Assembly (NCBI GenBank): GCA_029237695.1
Contig: CM055269.1
Span: 26,508,956 to 26,572,955 of the forward strand
DNA length: 64,000 nt
Direction of reading: 5' to 3'
Origin: Conchocele bisecta
Lineage: Eukaryota > Mollusca > Bivalvia > Lucinida > Thyasiridae
In this document: positions 52,966 through 64,000 of the stretch, one piece after another
Position numbering within the stretch: position 1 is the stretch's first letter
Layout of the letters: every line of letters begins with the position of its first letter
Translations under genes and position numbers: made by a program
Notes under the pieces: generated by a model
The model's database searches: none
What the model saw: the letters and a program-made list of their open reading frames with translations, nothing else
Told to the model about the DNA's origin: nothing

Positions 52966-53315
52966 ATATGGACAAAAGCCATTATTACATGTACAATGTA
53001 AATGTCATGTATGCTTAATTATGTAACACATATTCCATTCACCGTTGGATTCTTGTATAACATTTACCTGTTGTGTCTGTATACAGTTGTATTTGTATGC
53101 ATATTCTCTCGTTTACAGTACCAGGACACATGCTTATAAAACTTTCTCTGCACATTCTCTAAATTCATACTCAAAATCAGGCATGTTAGTTGGCCAAGCC
53201 TGAGCACAGCTCGGCCTCGACCAATCTCCTGATTTTGAGCATGTGAACAGAGTATATGGCCAGAAAGTGTTATAAGCGCAGTTCCTGTTGTTTACAGGGT
53301 TCCCACTGGTCCTTA

Positions 53316-53539
53316 ACCCATTTCAGTCTAAGGATACAATAATTTTGATTGGAAAAATCTCATTCTTTTGTTTATTTCTCCATAAAGGTATATGTTGTTA
53401 CCACTCATTTGAACCGTCTTGTCAAGATGGTTCAAATGAGTGGTAACAACATATACTTTCGAGATGAAATGAAGAAAATAGGATTTCCCCCCTAAAAAGT
53501 TACATACTACTATAAGTGTATCCCGTCTTTAATGGGTTA
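53316..53539. mobile_element. Hairpin MITE with TTAACCCATT ends
   Basis: TTAACCCATTTCAGTCTAAG start and TTTAATGGGTTAA end, with a perfect central hairpin GTTGTTACCACTCATTTGAA / TTCAAATGAGTGGTAACAAC. Fragments of the family lie near 49010, 54340 and 60310. Confidence 0.7.
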
Positions 53540-54057
53540 AATTCCTGGAAAGTCATGGAATTTGGAAAAATGGATTCCAGGCCTGGAAAGTCCTGGAATT
53601 GCCTCTTTTTCTGAAAAGGTCATTGAAAGTCGTGGAATATTGGTGTTGTTTGGGAAAGTTCAGTGCACTTTCGTGATTTTGAGCCAAACGTTTTGGTGTG
53701 GTATGGGCACCTGGCACCAAATCAGGATTTTGTAAATTCATAACTGAATTACTACTTCTCTTCCCAAAACAGTTGTATTCCAGGCTCGAAATGGCTCAAG
53801 TTATGAGTTGATAAGTTGTAAAACACTGTTTCATCAGCATCAACCACGCAAATATGGGTCCTTGAATTTCGAAAACAGGTCCTTGAAAGTCATGGAAAAG
53901 TCATGGAATTTGGTCTTCCCAAAAGAGTGGGAACCCTGTGTTTATGTACATACATGTATATATGTACTCTCCTGCCAATATAATCATTGTTACATATTTA
54001 CTGACATGAATGCATTTACAGTGAGATATTATCAATTTGTCTACAATTGTCATCTGT

Positions 54058-54251
54058 TAACCCTTACAATGCTGAATTAAATTTTGTCGTCTGCTGTTTA
54101 TTTTTTATTTTCCATTTTTGACAGCACTTTAGAATCATTTCCATTGGAAATGATTCTAAAGTGTTGTCAAACCATGTTTTTATTGAGAAATAAGAACAAA
54201 TATATAACAACAGCAGACGACAATTTTCGTTTCCCGCATTCGAAGGGTTAA
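54058..54251. mobile_element. TTAACCCTTA-end MITE, copy e
   Basis: TTAACCCTTACAATGCTGAA to TTCGAAGGGTTAA, central TTTCCATTGGAAATG hairpin. Confidence 0.8.
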
Positions 54252-54817
54252 TATTGTAAATGTCATCCGTATCCACCCTTTAGATTCGGAATATTTTTTT
54301 AGCCATGTTTAAAGTTAAATATTTTATTTTCTATTTCTCAACGAAAGTATTTGTTGTGACAACTCATTTCAAACGTCTTAACTAGACAGTTCAAATGGAG
54401 GCCATAACATATACTTCAGATGATTGTTTTCAGCCACAAATATCAATAGTGAAATTTATCACCCCACATTTCTGAAATGGAGTTCAAAAGTTGCTTGCTT
54501 TCAAGCACGAGATTTGAGAGCATGTTCAGAATAATTATTACCCAACTTACCGTATAAATTGCAATTACACAGTTTTGACTAAAATCCCTGGATTTTGACG
54601 TGTTTCACGTGCTTGGGCAATAATTATGCCTGTGGAATAGTCAAAACTATTTTCGTTAGTTCCCAACATCCATGAATAGCTCACGACAGGACCGCTAGAA
54701 TCCAAGTACCAGCATGGTTTCTGTTTCCATTTCACACGATGCTGAATGGGAACTAACGATAACCACAATTTGGAAATATAGTTTATGTATATGACGCACA
54801 TTTAGACAACTTCACTT

Positions 54818-55013
54818 AACCCTTAGAATGTGGGAACCGAAAATGGTCGCCTGCTGTTGTTTTTTATTTTGTATTTTCTCTCAATAAAACATGGTTTGAC
54901 AGCAGTTTAGAAATGATTCTAAAGTGCTGTCAAATCGTGTTTTTGATGAGAAAAATGGAAAATAAATAATAAACAGCCGACGACAATTTTTAATCCAGCA
55001 TTGTAAGGGTTAA
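54818..55013. mobile_element. TTAACCCTTA-end MITE, copy f
   Basis: TTAACCCTTAGAATGTGGGA to CATTGTAAGGGTTAA; the centre has lost part of one arm. Confidence 0.8.
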
Positions 55014-55560
55014 CTGTATCTGACGTCATAATTGTTGTTGAAGCTTATGAATATGTCATAAAATTCAATGCAATTTATATCTAGTCAGTCGATATGCCCC
55101 ACCCCAAATTCACATTCATTGTATCACATGCAGTATACATGTTGGATAATAAAACATTTATTTTGTCATCATTTATGGAACAGTCAAAACATATTGCCCC
55201 TCGGTGCTGTGTACGACCCTATGCACTATTGCCAGAACTCAATATTTATTGTGTGACTATTGTTTTATTCTGTAGTTATACAATTAAACGTTTTACATTT
55301 ATTTGTTGATACTAGTCAAATTCATCGAGCATTATATTTCGGCATGCGTTCACTTTATGGCTTTTGTGTTTTATTAGCTGTTTGTATTCACATTGTGCAA
55401 GTATTATTATTCCCTTGACTATAGGTGATAGTCTTTTTATGTTAGTACTTCTGTTAGTAACTCATTGGTCCACGATGTGTGTCTAGGAGTTGTACATGTA
55501 CTTTGTTTCACCCCACGTCTGAACACCCAAGGTCAATGTCACTCGGGACTTATGTTCATT
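55014..55560. other. AT-rich spacer, nothing recognised
   Basis: No gene or repeat that I can identify. Confidence 0.4.
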
Positions 55561-55562
55561 TA

Positions 55563-56255
55563 GTGGGTGGCAGGTGGGAGCACGCGATGGGTAATTTAAC
55601 GATCGGGGTTCATCCTTACCGGGTTAAAAGTAAGATTAGCGCTAATCCTATTACTTTTAGGGGATGGGATAAATGATGCTGGTGTGGCGAGGGCCTGGCA
55701 CCAGATCAGGTTGTTCTAATTTCAGGACTGAATATATATTTTGATTGTAAATATTGAGTTCTGAAGTTGGGATTTACCCCCCTTGGACAGGTGGATACGG
55801 GACTCGACCCCGTTGACCCGTCTGCGTGTAGACTCCCTGAGGCTTGTACCTCTATGTCAGAAAAGCGGACGTTAAACCCTATTCACTCACTCACTCACTC
55901 ATCCTTACCGGAATCCCGACTGGAGATCTGGTTTGGCCCTCACATACGTCTTTGGCATTTTGTATGTGACAGTTGAATCTGGTTATACCCCTTATGTGAG
56001 TATTACGATATTCGTAATCCTATTTTAGGGGAAGGGGCCAAGTGACTTTGGTGTGGTATGGACCTGGCACCAGGTCAGGTTATTCTAATTTCAGGGCTGA
56101 ATATATTTGTTCTCGATGTAAATATTCCGTTCTGATTTTGGGATTTTCCCCCCAATGCAGCAGGTTAAAATGGGATCGAACCCGTTTGCCCGGCCTTACA
56201 TGACCTTAGCTGTTGATAGGCCATTAAACACTAATAAACAAACAAACAAACAAAC
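55563..56255 (+). repeat. SINE type 1 interrupted by a truncated SINE type 2
   Basis: The type 1 head (55563-55622) stops at ATCCTTACCGG and resumes with the same ATCCTTACCGG at 55901, so the intervening 55623-55900 is an insertion with an 11-bp target duplication. The insert is the 3' part of the type 2 SINE (AGATTAGCGCTAATCC, GGTGTGGCGAGGGCCTGG, GACTCGACCCCGTTGACCCG, tail of TCAC repeats). Confidence 0.88.
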
Positions 56256-56390
56256 TTATGTTCATTTCATTATTGACGCTATCAGCGAGGGGTTTGGCTG
56301 AGTGATAGCCATGCCCTTGTTTATTCAGCATTATGAATGGACAATTATATATAAGTACCTCTGAATTAGGAGATGTATATTTCGGCATTT

Positions 56391-57111
56391 AACCCTTACA
56401 CCGCTATCTTAATTTTTTGTCGTCTGCTGTTTATTTTCCATTTTTATCGCCCCGTGCAGGCACCGGGGCGGGATCAACTGATCCTGAGAATAGTGCTGCA
56501 GTAGCCATTGCTTGTCGTAAAAGGCGACTAAACTGGCTTAACGATTGGGTTCATACTTTCCGGAACCCACTATACCGGATTTGGCCCTCATGTGCATTTT
56601 TGGCTTTCTTGTATGTGAGAGTTGAGTCGGGCTATGCCCCATATATAAAAGTAAGATTAGCGCTAATCCTATTACTTTTAGGGGATGGGATAAATGATGC
56701 TGGTGTGGCGAGGGCCTGGCACCAGATCAGGTTGTTCTAATTTCAGGACTGAATATATATTTTGATTGTAAATATTGAGTTCTGAAGTTGGGATTTACCC
56801 CCCTTGGACAGGTGGATACGGGACTCGACCCCGTTGACCCGTCTGCGTGTAGACTCCCTGAGGCTTGTACCTCTATGTCAGAAAAGCGGACGTTAAACCC
56901 TATTCACTCACTCACTCAATTTCCATTTTTATCATCAAAAACATGCTTTGACTGCACTTTGGAATAATTTACAACATGCTTTGACAGCACTTTAGAATCA
57001 TTTCCATTGGAAATTATTCTAAAGTGCTGTCAAACCATGTTTTTATTGAGAAAAAGGCAAGATATGGAAGCAACAGCAGACAACAATTGTTGTTGTGTGT
57101 CTAAGGGTTAA
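56391..57111. mobile_element. TTAACCCTTA-end MITE, copy g, split by a SINE
   Basis: TTAACCCTTACACCGCTATC to CTAAGGGTTAA; the middle is broken by the SINE at 56449-56919. Confidence 0.85.
56449..56919 (+). repeat. SINE type 2, full length, nested in a MITE
   Basis: Head GCCCCGTGCAGGCACCGGGG, TAGCCATTGCTTGTCGTAAA, GGTTCATACTTTCCGGAACC, AGATTAGCGCTAATCCTATT, GACTCGACCCCGTTGACCCG, tail of TCAC repeats. Flanked by a 14-bp duplication TTTCCATTTTTATC (56435-56448 and 56920-56933), proving insertion into the MITE. I suspect a known bivalve SINE family but cannot name it from sequence alone. Confidence 0.88.
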
Positions 57112-57396
57112 AGTGACATGGAGAAATGTGGGACACCATAAGAAAAATGGCCCATATGGATTAGCAACCAGTGTAACATCACCTGTTTTCCGCCGGTGCA
57201 CCCACTCGATCTGTATACTTTGTTTTGTGAAACTTTTCCTGGTGCTTAGCCCTGACAATTTAGATCACTATCAGGCTCAGTTCTGAAATCGGTTGGAATT
57301 GGTTGGCAAGCCTTGGAATTCGTACTCGTTTTCTTGCCTTGTCTGATAAACTTGATATTAAAACACACCAGCCTTGTCTGTATATATATATGGGTA

Positions 57397-57570
57397 ATGC
57401 GATGGGTAATTTAAGGATCAGGGTTCATCCTTACTGGAATTCCAACTGGTGACCTGGTTTGGCCCTCACATACATCTTTGGAATTTTGTATGTGACGGTT
57501 GAATCTGGTTATACCGCATATGTGAGTATTACGATTATTCGTAATCCTATTTTAGGGAAAGGGGCCAGAG
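57397..57570 (+). repeat. SINE type 1 fragment (5' half)
   Basis: TGCGATGGGTAATTTAAGGA, GGGTTCATCCTTACTGGAAT and GTGACGGTTGAATCTGG are present; it stops after the AGGGAAAGGGGCC segment. Confidence 0.6.
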
Positions 57571-57595
57571 CCCCAGATCGGAGTGATAATAAACA

Positions 57596-57949
57596 ATAAT
57601 TCCAGCACAAACATATTTACACAATTCCCTAACATTTGATTGGCCCGTAGCAAGTCTCTGTCCAAAATTTATATCCCAGTAAACTCCCACGCCGAACTAC
57701 TTTCCGTAACCGTGAGGCGCAGTTAAAATAATTCTTAAGAAAACGGAAAATAAACACATTTTCTTGATGAATTTATTTCAAATGCTGGAATTATAAAGAA
57801 TGAATGGCCCTTTTGTTGAATTTATCAGGGATATAAACATGGAAAAGTCGCGGGAATACTGGACGAGGCCTTCCGGCCTTCGTCCAGTATTCCCGCGACT
57901 TTTCCAAGTTTATACCCCGATAAATTCCACAAAAAGGCCATTCATTCCT
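57596..57949 (-). mobile_element. Hairpin-containing non-autonomous element, copy 2 of 2
   Basis: Reverse-orientation match to 4113-4456: tail first (CCAGCACAAACATATTTACA to GCTGGAATTATA), then the hairpin (GAATGAATGGCCCTTTTG..CCATTCATTCCT; arms meet near 57870 at GGCCTTCCGGCC). Confidence 0.7.
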
Positions 57950-58168
57950 ATAATGTCACTGCGTCTCAGATATTCAATATGTGTTTTTCGTTTTGTGTAA
58001 ATGACTATCAACCAATATTTTATTTTATCAAATTCCATCACGTTTGTGTTCTATGCTACTACATATATACTATGCTATCATAGGCTGATAGACGGGCGGC
58101 AGCGGGCACAGCTTGTACATGCAATAACTTGAGTTCTACTTGCTGTATTCAATAAACATGTGAAGGCC

Positions 58169-58640
58169 TCGTGCAGGCACCGGGGCGGGATCAACTGATC
58201 CTGAGAATAGTGCTGCAGTAGCCATTGCTTGTCGTAAAAGGCGACTAAACTGGCTTAACGATTGGGTTCATACTTTCCGGAACCCACTATACCGGATTTG
58301 GCCCTCGTGTGCATTTTTGGCTTTCTTGTATGTGAGAGTTGAGTCGGGCTATGCCCCATATATAAAAGTAAGATTAGCGCTAATCCTATTACTAGGGGAT
58401 GGGATAAATGATGCTGGTGTGGCGAGGGCCTGGCACCAGATCAGGTTGTTCAATTTATTTCGGACTGAATATATATTTTTGATTGTAAATATTGAGTTCT
58501 GAAGTTGGGATTTACCCCCCTCGGACAGGTGGATACGGGACACGACCCCGTTGACCCGTCTGCGTGTAGACTCCCTGAGGCTTGTACCTCTATGTCAGAA
58601 AAGCGGACGTTAAACCCTATTCACTCACTCACTCACTCAG
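58169..58640 (+). repeat. SINE type 2, full length, second copy
   Basis: Nearly identical to 56449-56919, from CGTGCAGGCACCGGGGCGGG to the TCAC tail. The target duplication is not clear. Confidence 0.8.
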
Positions 58641-58839
58641 AGATCCACTGCCTTTAACCCATTTAACCCATGTTGAGGGCCTCATGGGAGATTAGGCTTT
58701 GCCTAAATGAGTCGTCCTCATTAAATAAAGTCTATTATTAGTATTATTCATGTTCGGCCAGATATTATTACATTAGCATGAACATTTGTTTGTTTTTCTC
58801 TTTTTCAGTTCAAACGTACCTGTATATAGTCACATATCA

Positions 58840-59880
58840 TATGAGTGGGTGGTTGGTCAGGCGAATGAGACGGCGTAAATTAACGGTATGTGTTCCTCCT
58901 TATAGGAATCACGATTTGTTCATATGGTGGCCCCTGTGTCAAAAATGGGCGTGGCCCGAGGGGTCAACTAGGGGTCAAATTATATTTTTGCCCGTATATG
59001 GTCATATAATATATCAAATCGAAGGTATCGAGCATTTTTTGTCTAAATCAGATGATTTTGTCATCCAAGATGGCCACCGAAAGGTAAAAAAGTTGTTCTT
59101 TTACTAAAGATTTCAAACGTTTTCTTCTTGTGAACTGCTTGGCTGATATTGGCCAAACTTAACTGTAATGGTCTGTGGGTGAAGCCTGTCCATTTTTGTT
59201 AAAATGGAGGTCATCACCAAATCCAAGATGTCCGCGGTTGAAAAGTAGGTCAAATTGTCAAAAAAATCTTCTTCTCACAAACCTCCAGGCTGATTTCGAC
59301 GAAACTTGGTGTGAATGATTGCTATTTAACGCTGTTTCAGATTTGTTCATATGGTGGCACCTGGGGGTCAAATTATATTTTTGCCCGAATATGGTCATAT
59401 AATATATCCAATCCAAGTTATCGACGAGACGATCACTCTGGAGTATGTTTTGCCAAAATCAGATGATTACGTCATCCAAGATGGCCACCGACAGGTCAAA
59501 AGGTTGTTCTTTTACTAAAGATTTCAAAGGACTTCTTCTTGTGAACTGCTTGGCCGATATTGACCAAACTTAACTGAAATGGTTTGTTGGTGAAGCCTGT
59601 TCATTTTTGTCAAAATGGAGGTCATCACCAAATCCAAGATGTCCGCCGTTGAAAAGTAGGTCAAATTGTCAAAAAATCTTCTTCTCACAAACCGCCAGGC
59701 CGATTTCGACAAAACTTTGTATGAATGATCGATAGTTAACGCTGATTCAGATTTGTTCATATGGTGGCCTCTGGGTCAAAAATGGTAATGGCCCGAGGGG
59801 TGAAATAGGGGTCAAATTTTATTTTTGACCGAATATGGTCATTTTATACATCAAATCGAAGGTATAGCAGTAAATCACAT
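58840..59880. repeat. Tandem repeat, about 420-bp unit, 2.3 copies
   Basis: TTTGTTCATATGGTGGC, GGGGTCAAATTATATTTTTG, CATCCAAGATGGCCACCGA, AAAATGGAGGTCATCACCAA recur at about 58915, 59340 and 59755. Noncoding. Confidence 0.75.
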
Positions 59881-60024
59881 GCACATTCGCAATATATGTT
59901 AGATCATAAGGTACCAACACATTCTGTGGAACATTTGAAGTTGTAAGTGAAGAGTCTTTGTGAAATCAAGATGACCACTATGGAGGCTTTTAGGTGAGCG
60001 ATACAGGCCCATTTGGGCCTCTTG

Positions 60025-60465
60025 TTACTGATCCTACTGCTTTTGGGAGGGGCCAAGTGATTCTGGTGTGGCGAGGACCTGGCATCAGATCAGGATTATT
60101 CTGATTTCAGGGCTGAATATATAGTTTTGTTATTGTAAATATTCAGTTTTGATTTTGGGATTTTCCCCCCATTTGTACATGTACTTGAACATGTACTTGT
60201 ACAGGTAATATATGGGATTAGTATGAGTACTAAGCCCATTGACCTGGCCTTAAATGACCTTAGCTGTTGATAGGCCGTTAAACCCCAACAAACAAACAAA
60301 AATGCCTCACATATGAACCATTTCAACGAGATCATTCAAATGAGTGATGACAACATGCATTGTATACTTTTATACTTTTACATATGAATATGCGATCGAA
60401 GCCGGTGACCCGGCCTTAAATTACCTTAGCTGTTGATAGGCCGTTAAACACCAACAAACATTATT
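60025..60465 (+). repeat. SINE remnants
   Basis: 60025-60300: GGGGCCAAGTGATTCTGGTG to TTAGCTGTTGATAGGCCGTT, 5'-truncated. 60390-60465: a tail-only fragment ending in CACCAACAAACA. Confidence 0.6.
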
Positions 60466-60689
60466 CAAATAACCGGGAATCGATACATCAAAGTCATGTG
60501 GAACACTCCGGTGACGTGATGTATCACATCGAGGTGTCCAATATCATATCTACCTCCTTGTTGCGTTTTTAAATTGTTTCAGTATAACTTTGGTGCTGGT
60601 TGTTCCCGTCTGTATATGAACATGCTGTTGAACACACTTAAAACCCCAATCAATCAATCAAAGTTACCAATAGATGCTGATTGAACGGG

Positions 60690-60835
60690 ACTTGTGTGGT
60701 TTTCATATGGGATACAGGTCGAGAAAAGGTACCTTACGGCATATGCAACCAGCGTAGCCCCAGATCAGCCTGCGCATCCGCGCAGTCTGATCAGGGACTA
60801 CACTGTGTCGCCATTCAGTCACTGAAATATGCTAA
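60690..60835. repeat. Palindromic GATCAGCCTGCGCATCC repeat
   Basis: CCAGCGTAGCCCCAGATCAG against CTGATCAGGGACTACACTG, central GCGCATCCGCGC. Confidence 0.65.
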
Positions 60836-61490
60836 ATACCCAAGGAAAGCAATTAGATCCGGAGTTAATGTGCCAAAAAGGACCCAGGTACATTTTCTCA
60901 CCAATGTGTCGCATCATGATTGCTGCCATGGAAATGTATTCTCAAGGTGCATGATCACGTGGTTACAAAAACAACAACGTCGCCCACTCCAAAGTAAGTA
61001 TTATTTGATATTTTCTTTAATATGCAACGGAAATTGACACGGAAATTGATTCTTCGCAAAAATGACAGAAGTTCGGGCGAAAATACAGAGACAACTAAAT
61101 GCAGCTTAACAAGACGCGTTTGATGCGCCATATTTCATCAAAATCTATTACGTAATAAGGATACTATAAAAGAATACGTACTTTGAATCGGTTGGATTCT
61201 GGAAGTTTCAGTACTTGTTGTTGTTAGTACCATGTGATCATACACCTTGATTCTCATAGATGTGTATTCTCGTTGCAGTTAAATAATGTTTTTGTTACAT
61301 TGTGATTATCAACGGATCTGACTACCGTAATTGGTATTGTAAATGTATTTGTGAAGCTTGTAGTTATCAATAAAATATTCCAGTAATTATTCTGGTACTA
61401 ACATGGACTTTCTTGAATACAACGGCCATCTTCACTACACATTTGAACCCCTTACAAGTGGACACCAGATAATGTGTTTAATTTCCCCTG
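60836..61490. other. Spacer, nothing recognised
   Basis: No supported gene. AATAAAATATTCCAG near 61371 resembles a poly(A) signal but no exon precedes it convincingly. Confidence 0.35.
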
Positions 61491-61492
61491 TT

Positions 61493-62141
61493 AAGTTATA
61501 ATGTGGGACACGAAAATTGTCGTCTGCTGTCATTTCATATTTTGTGTTCCTTTTCTATAAAAACATGTTTTGGAAATCGATTCTAAAGTGTTGTTCAACC
61601 ATGTTTTTGTTGAGACAAAGTGAAAATGAATAATAAACAGCAGGCAACAAAATTTAATTCAGCATAGTGTCGGGGGTTAAACCTTACAACACCCTCATGT
61701 ACGTCTTTGGCTTTCTTTTATGTGAGATTTGAAGCTGCTTTTATATCTTGCCTTATTTCTCAATAAAAACATGGTTTGACAGCACTTTCCAATGGAAATG
61801 ATTATGAGGTGCTGTCAAAACATGTTGTAAATTATTCTAAAGTGCTGTCAAAGCATGTTTTTGATGATAAAAATGGAAAATAGAAAATAAACAGCAGACG
61901 ACAAAAAATTAAGATAGCGGTGTAAGGGTTAACCCTTACAATGCTGAATTAAATTGTGTCTTCTGCTGAATATTTTTTACTTTCCATTTTTCTCATCAAA
62001 AACATGGTTTGGCAGCACTTTAGGATCATTTCCAATGGAAATGATTCTAAAGTGCTGCCAAACCATGTTTTTATTGAGAGAAAAGACAAAATATGAATTA
62101 ACAGCAGACGACTATTTTCGGTTCCCGCATTCTAAGGGTTA
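61493..62141. mobile_element. Three adjoining TTAACCCTTA-end MITE copies (h, i, j)
   Basis: 61493-61679, 61745-61932 and 61931-62141 follow one another; the last two share a TTAACCCTTA junction (GGGTTAACCCTTACAATGC near 61927), so one inserted next to or into the end of the other. Confidence 0.75.
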
Positions 62142-62316
62142 CCGGTAATAACATTTTGCCACACTGTGTGTCTAGGGATGGTGCTTTGTTCGCATGTACT
62201 TTACGTGACTCAACGTCACCGAGGAGTGTTCATTTTATTATCAAAGCTGCCAGTGGGAATTAGCTTAGCGATAATGAGGCCCTTGTTTCATTTATTTATT
62301 GGCATTCACATGTATG

Positions 62317-63082
62317 TTATGGTTTTATAAAATGGTGGTATGACAGTTTTTCCATCACATATTTACACATTGTTTGAATAGTTTGTAGATTTCTTTCACT
62401 TAAATTTCGTCTCCATTTGAAAATTGAATCCGTTGAATTTTTGCGGATGGTGCTCATAATTCCTGTTGCTTTGTTTCCAGCTGATGTTGCATTTATAATG
62501 TAATCCTCTGCTACAGAATCTAGTTCTAATCCTAGATATTCATACAACCGCTTTGTTACTGGTACAGGATTCTGTGCAAGATCTTCAAAGTATAATCTGT
62601 GAAGTCTTTCGGGGAATAGTTTTTGTAGGAATTCATATGACAATATATCGTCTTCCATATTCTGACACAGATTGTATGAACATCCTGGAACCCCGTCGTG
62701 TTGCGAGTCGCATTCTGGAAACTTCATCTGTGATTCTATAATTGCACGTGGATCTCTCACAAGATGGATGACTTTCAGTGTGGGAAACTCCTCCAATAAT
62801 TCATTGAGCCACTTCAGGCTGATTCTAATGGATTTTACAAGTCTATACTTGGATTCCAGGCATAATTTAAATAGCAGGCTGGTGCACCGTTTAGTATACT
62901 GCTGCTTGATAATAGACGTGCCTTGTAAACATTCTTTGAACAAGTTTGTTTTCTTCCCATATTTAAAGAATGGTGGAAATGGGCGTGTTTCTTTCGCCAT
63001 GATTAATTTTAAATCACACGTGAACCAAGCTCTTAGAATGTTTAGCATTTTAGTCTTGTACACCATTGTAGTTCGCTTGCCC
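62317..63082 (-). CDS. Carbohydrate sulfotransferase, 3' exon (255 codons)
   Basis: Minus-strand acceptor TTGTTTCAG (63091-63083) opens a frame to TAA 62317. The family's 3' phosphate-binding segment is clear: LKVIHLVRDPRAIIESQM, then YFEDLAQNPVPVTKRLYEYL near the end. The upstream part (GTSIIKQQYTKRCTSLLFKL, LVKSIRISLKWL) fits Golgi PAPS-dependent sulfotransferases of the CHST1/3 type, which sulfate galactose or GalNAc in glycans. The 5' PAPS-binding loop and the membrane anchor must be in earlier exons, beyond 63.1 kb. Frame intact. Confidence 0.85.
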
Positions 63083-64000
63083 CTGAAACAAAACACGAGT
63101 GTAAAAGAAATTGTCAGCTAGCATTGTCTTGTAGACGGCAAGTATGTGTATCTAAAGTGTCTGCCAGAAACATTATTTTACCAGATATTTACACCTTCTA
63201 TAAATTCATAATACAAACGCCCATTTGACGTATTTCATTTACATCCCAATACAATACATTAGACCCACGTGACGTCGCGTGACATTGTTGATTGGTTAAA
63301 GTTTGTTTGACCTCATTAATTTCCACGAGGTTGTCAATAACAGCGCGCTATTGACACGGCAGTGTCACTGTTCCAGGAATGGCGACTAAATGACTAAAAC
63401 AAGATTATTCTTAGTTTTAACGCCATATTTGGTTATTTACATTGTTGAAACTGTCAGAAAATGCTGTGTAAATGTAAGTAATAAACCATGGGCTGCTGCA
63501 TTTATTGGGGTTCACAATACATTTGGTCAGTTTAAAGTGTGAGGAGTCCTTCGGACTCCACACACTTTAAACAGACCAAATGTATTGTACACCCCAAATG
63601 TAGACTATAACTACTTACGCCGGCAGACCTTTGATTGCTAACCTCAATTATTATATTTCTTGGAAATGTTCATACATGTAATTACATGTATATTAAGAGT
63701 GTACACATCGTAAATATTAGAACTTTTGAATGTGTAAGTAATTATGTAAATTCTTTACTTCTATTTGTAAGTCATAACCATCTTTGAATTACAGTTTTCT
63801 CATATAGGTACCAAAAATAGTGGGATTTTTATATGCACATTTGAAAAAAACGGGACATTTTGTATTCACCTTTTACGGGCGGGCGGGCACAACTTGTCCA
63901 CACAATAACTAGAGTTCTACTTGATGGATCGTAACCAAATTCAGTACACATATTTATTATGGGAATACGAGGAACTTTATTCATTTTCAAAATTGTCAGA
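63083..64000. other. Upstream intron with a hairpin repeat and an interspersed repeat
   Basis: 63503-63600 is a hairpin (GACTCCACACACTTTAAAC arm facing GTTTAAAGTGTGAGGAGTC; also CAATACATTTGGTC / GACCAAATGTATTG). 63838-63965 matches the repeat at 35178-35320. No exon seen. Confidence 0.5.

Overview
The window is genomic DNA of an animal, most likely a bivalve mollusc. The coding fraction is low, the host coding pieces look like exons bounded by AG/GT splice signals, and there are dense short interspersed repeats, palindromic MITEs and 160-190 bp tandem arrays of the kinds common in bivalve genomes. The species assignment is inference from repeat style; nothing here is bacterial.

The centrepiece is a complete Polinton/Maverick element (a virus-like, self-synthesizing DNA transposon) at 15734-34252, 18.5 kb, flanked by a perfect 6-bp target duplication CTTGTG (15728-15733 and 34253-34258) and bounded by long terminal inverted repeats. 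The left arm is read on the minus strand: a Cys-rich mini-protein, two small proteins (one with a CYGC..HPSQ motif), a zinc-ribbon protein, an F-box protein and protein-primed DNA polymerase B. The middle holds small genes on both strands. The right arm is read on the plus strand: packaging ATPase, a basic proline/serine-rich protein, a small basic protein, a conserved MALVPF protein, DD35E integrase with a chromodomain, a two-helix membrane protein, penton-type minor capsid protein, a pVI-like protein, double jelly-roll major capsid protein and adenovirus-type cysteine protease. Replication, integration, packaging, capsid and maturation functions are therefore all represented, but the large genes carry at least about 27 frameshifts, so as written the copy is not intact.

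The most unusual observation concerns gene expression in this element. Five small genes are each followed, on the correct strand, by a stem-loop matching the metazoan replication-dependent histone mRNA 3' end (GGCCCT-TTTC-AGGGCC type), with a purine-rich U7/HDE-like stretch 10-15 nt later. Four of the five also share one roughly 90-bp CCAAT/TATA promoter module. Other genes (polB and a zinc-knuckle gene) use a second, bidirectional promoter type, and three gene blocks end in a shared AATAAA polyadenylation module that is part of the inverted repeat. One whole promoter-gene-stem-loop cassette sits inside the left inverted repeat and is absent from the right one. I read this as a two-class expression programme with modular cassettes, one class tied to histone-type (S-phase) mRNA processing.

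The flanks: 1-15.7 kb contains two probable 3' exons of a host gene (3255-3380, 4693-4881), several palindromic MITEs and four tandem-repeat fields. 34.3-46.4 kb contains a 3-kb foldback-like element, a 160-bp satellite field and a TA-flanked MITE. Exons at 39490-39768 and 46425-47039 fit one gene for a membrane-anchored class I methyltransferase-like protein. 47-62 kb is a nest of MITEs and tRNA-like SINEs, with clear nested insertions. The last kilobases carry a minus-strand exon of a carbohydrate sulfotransferase (62317-63082).
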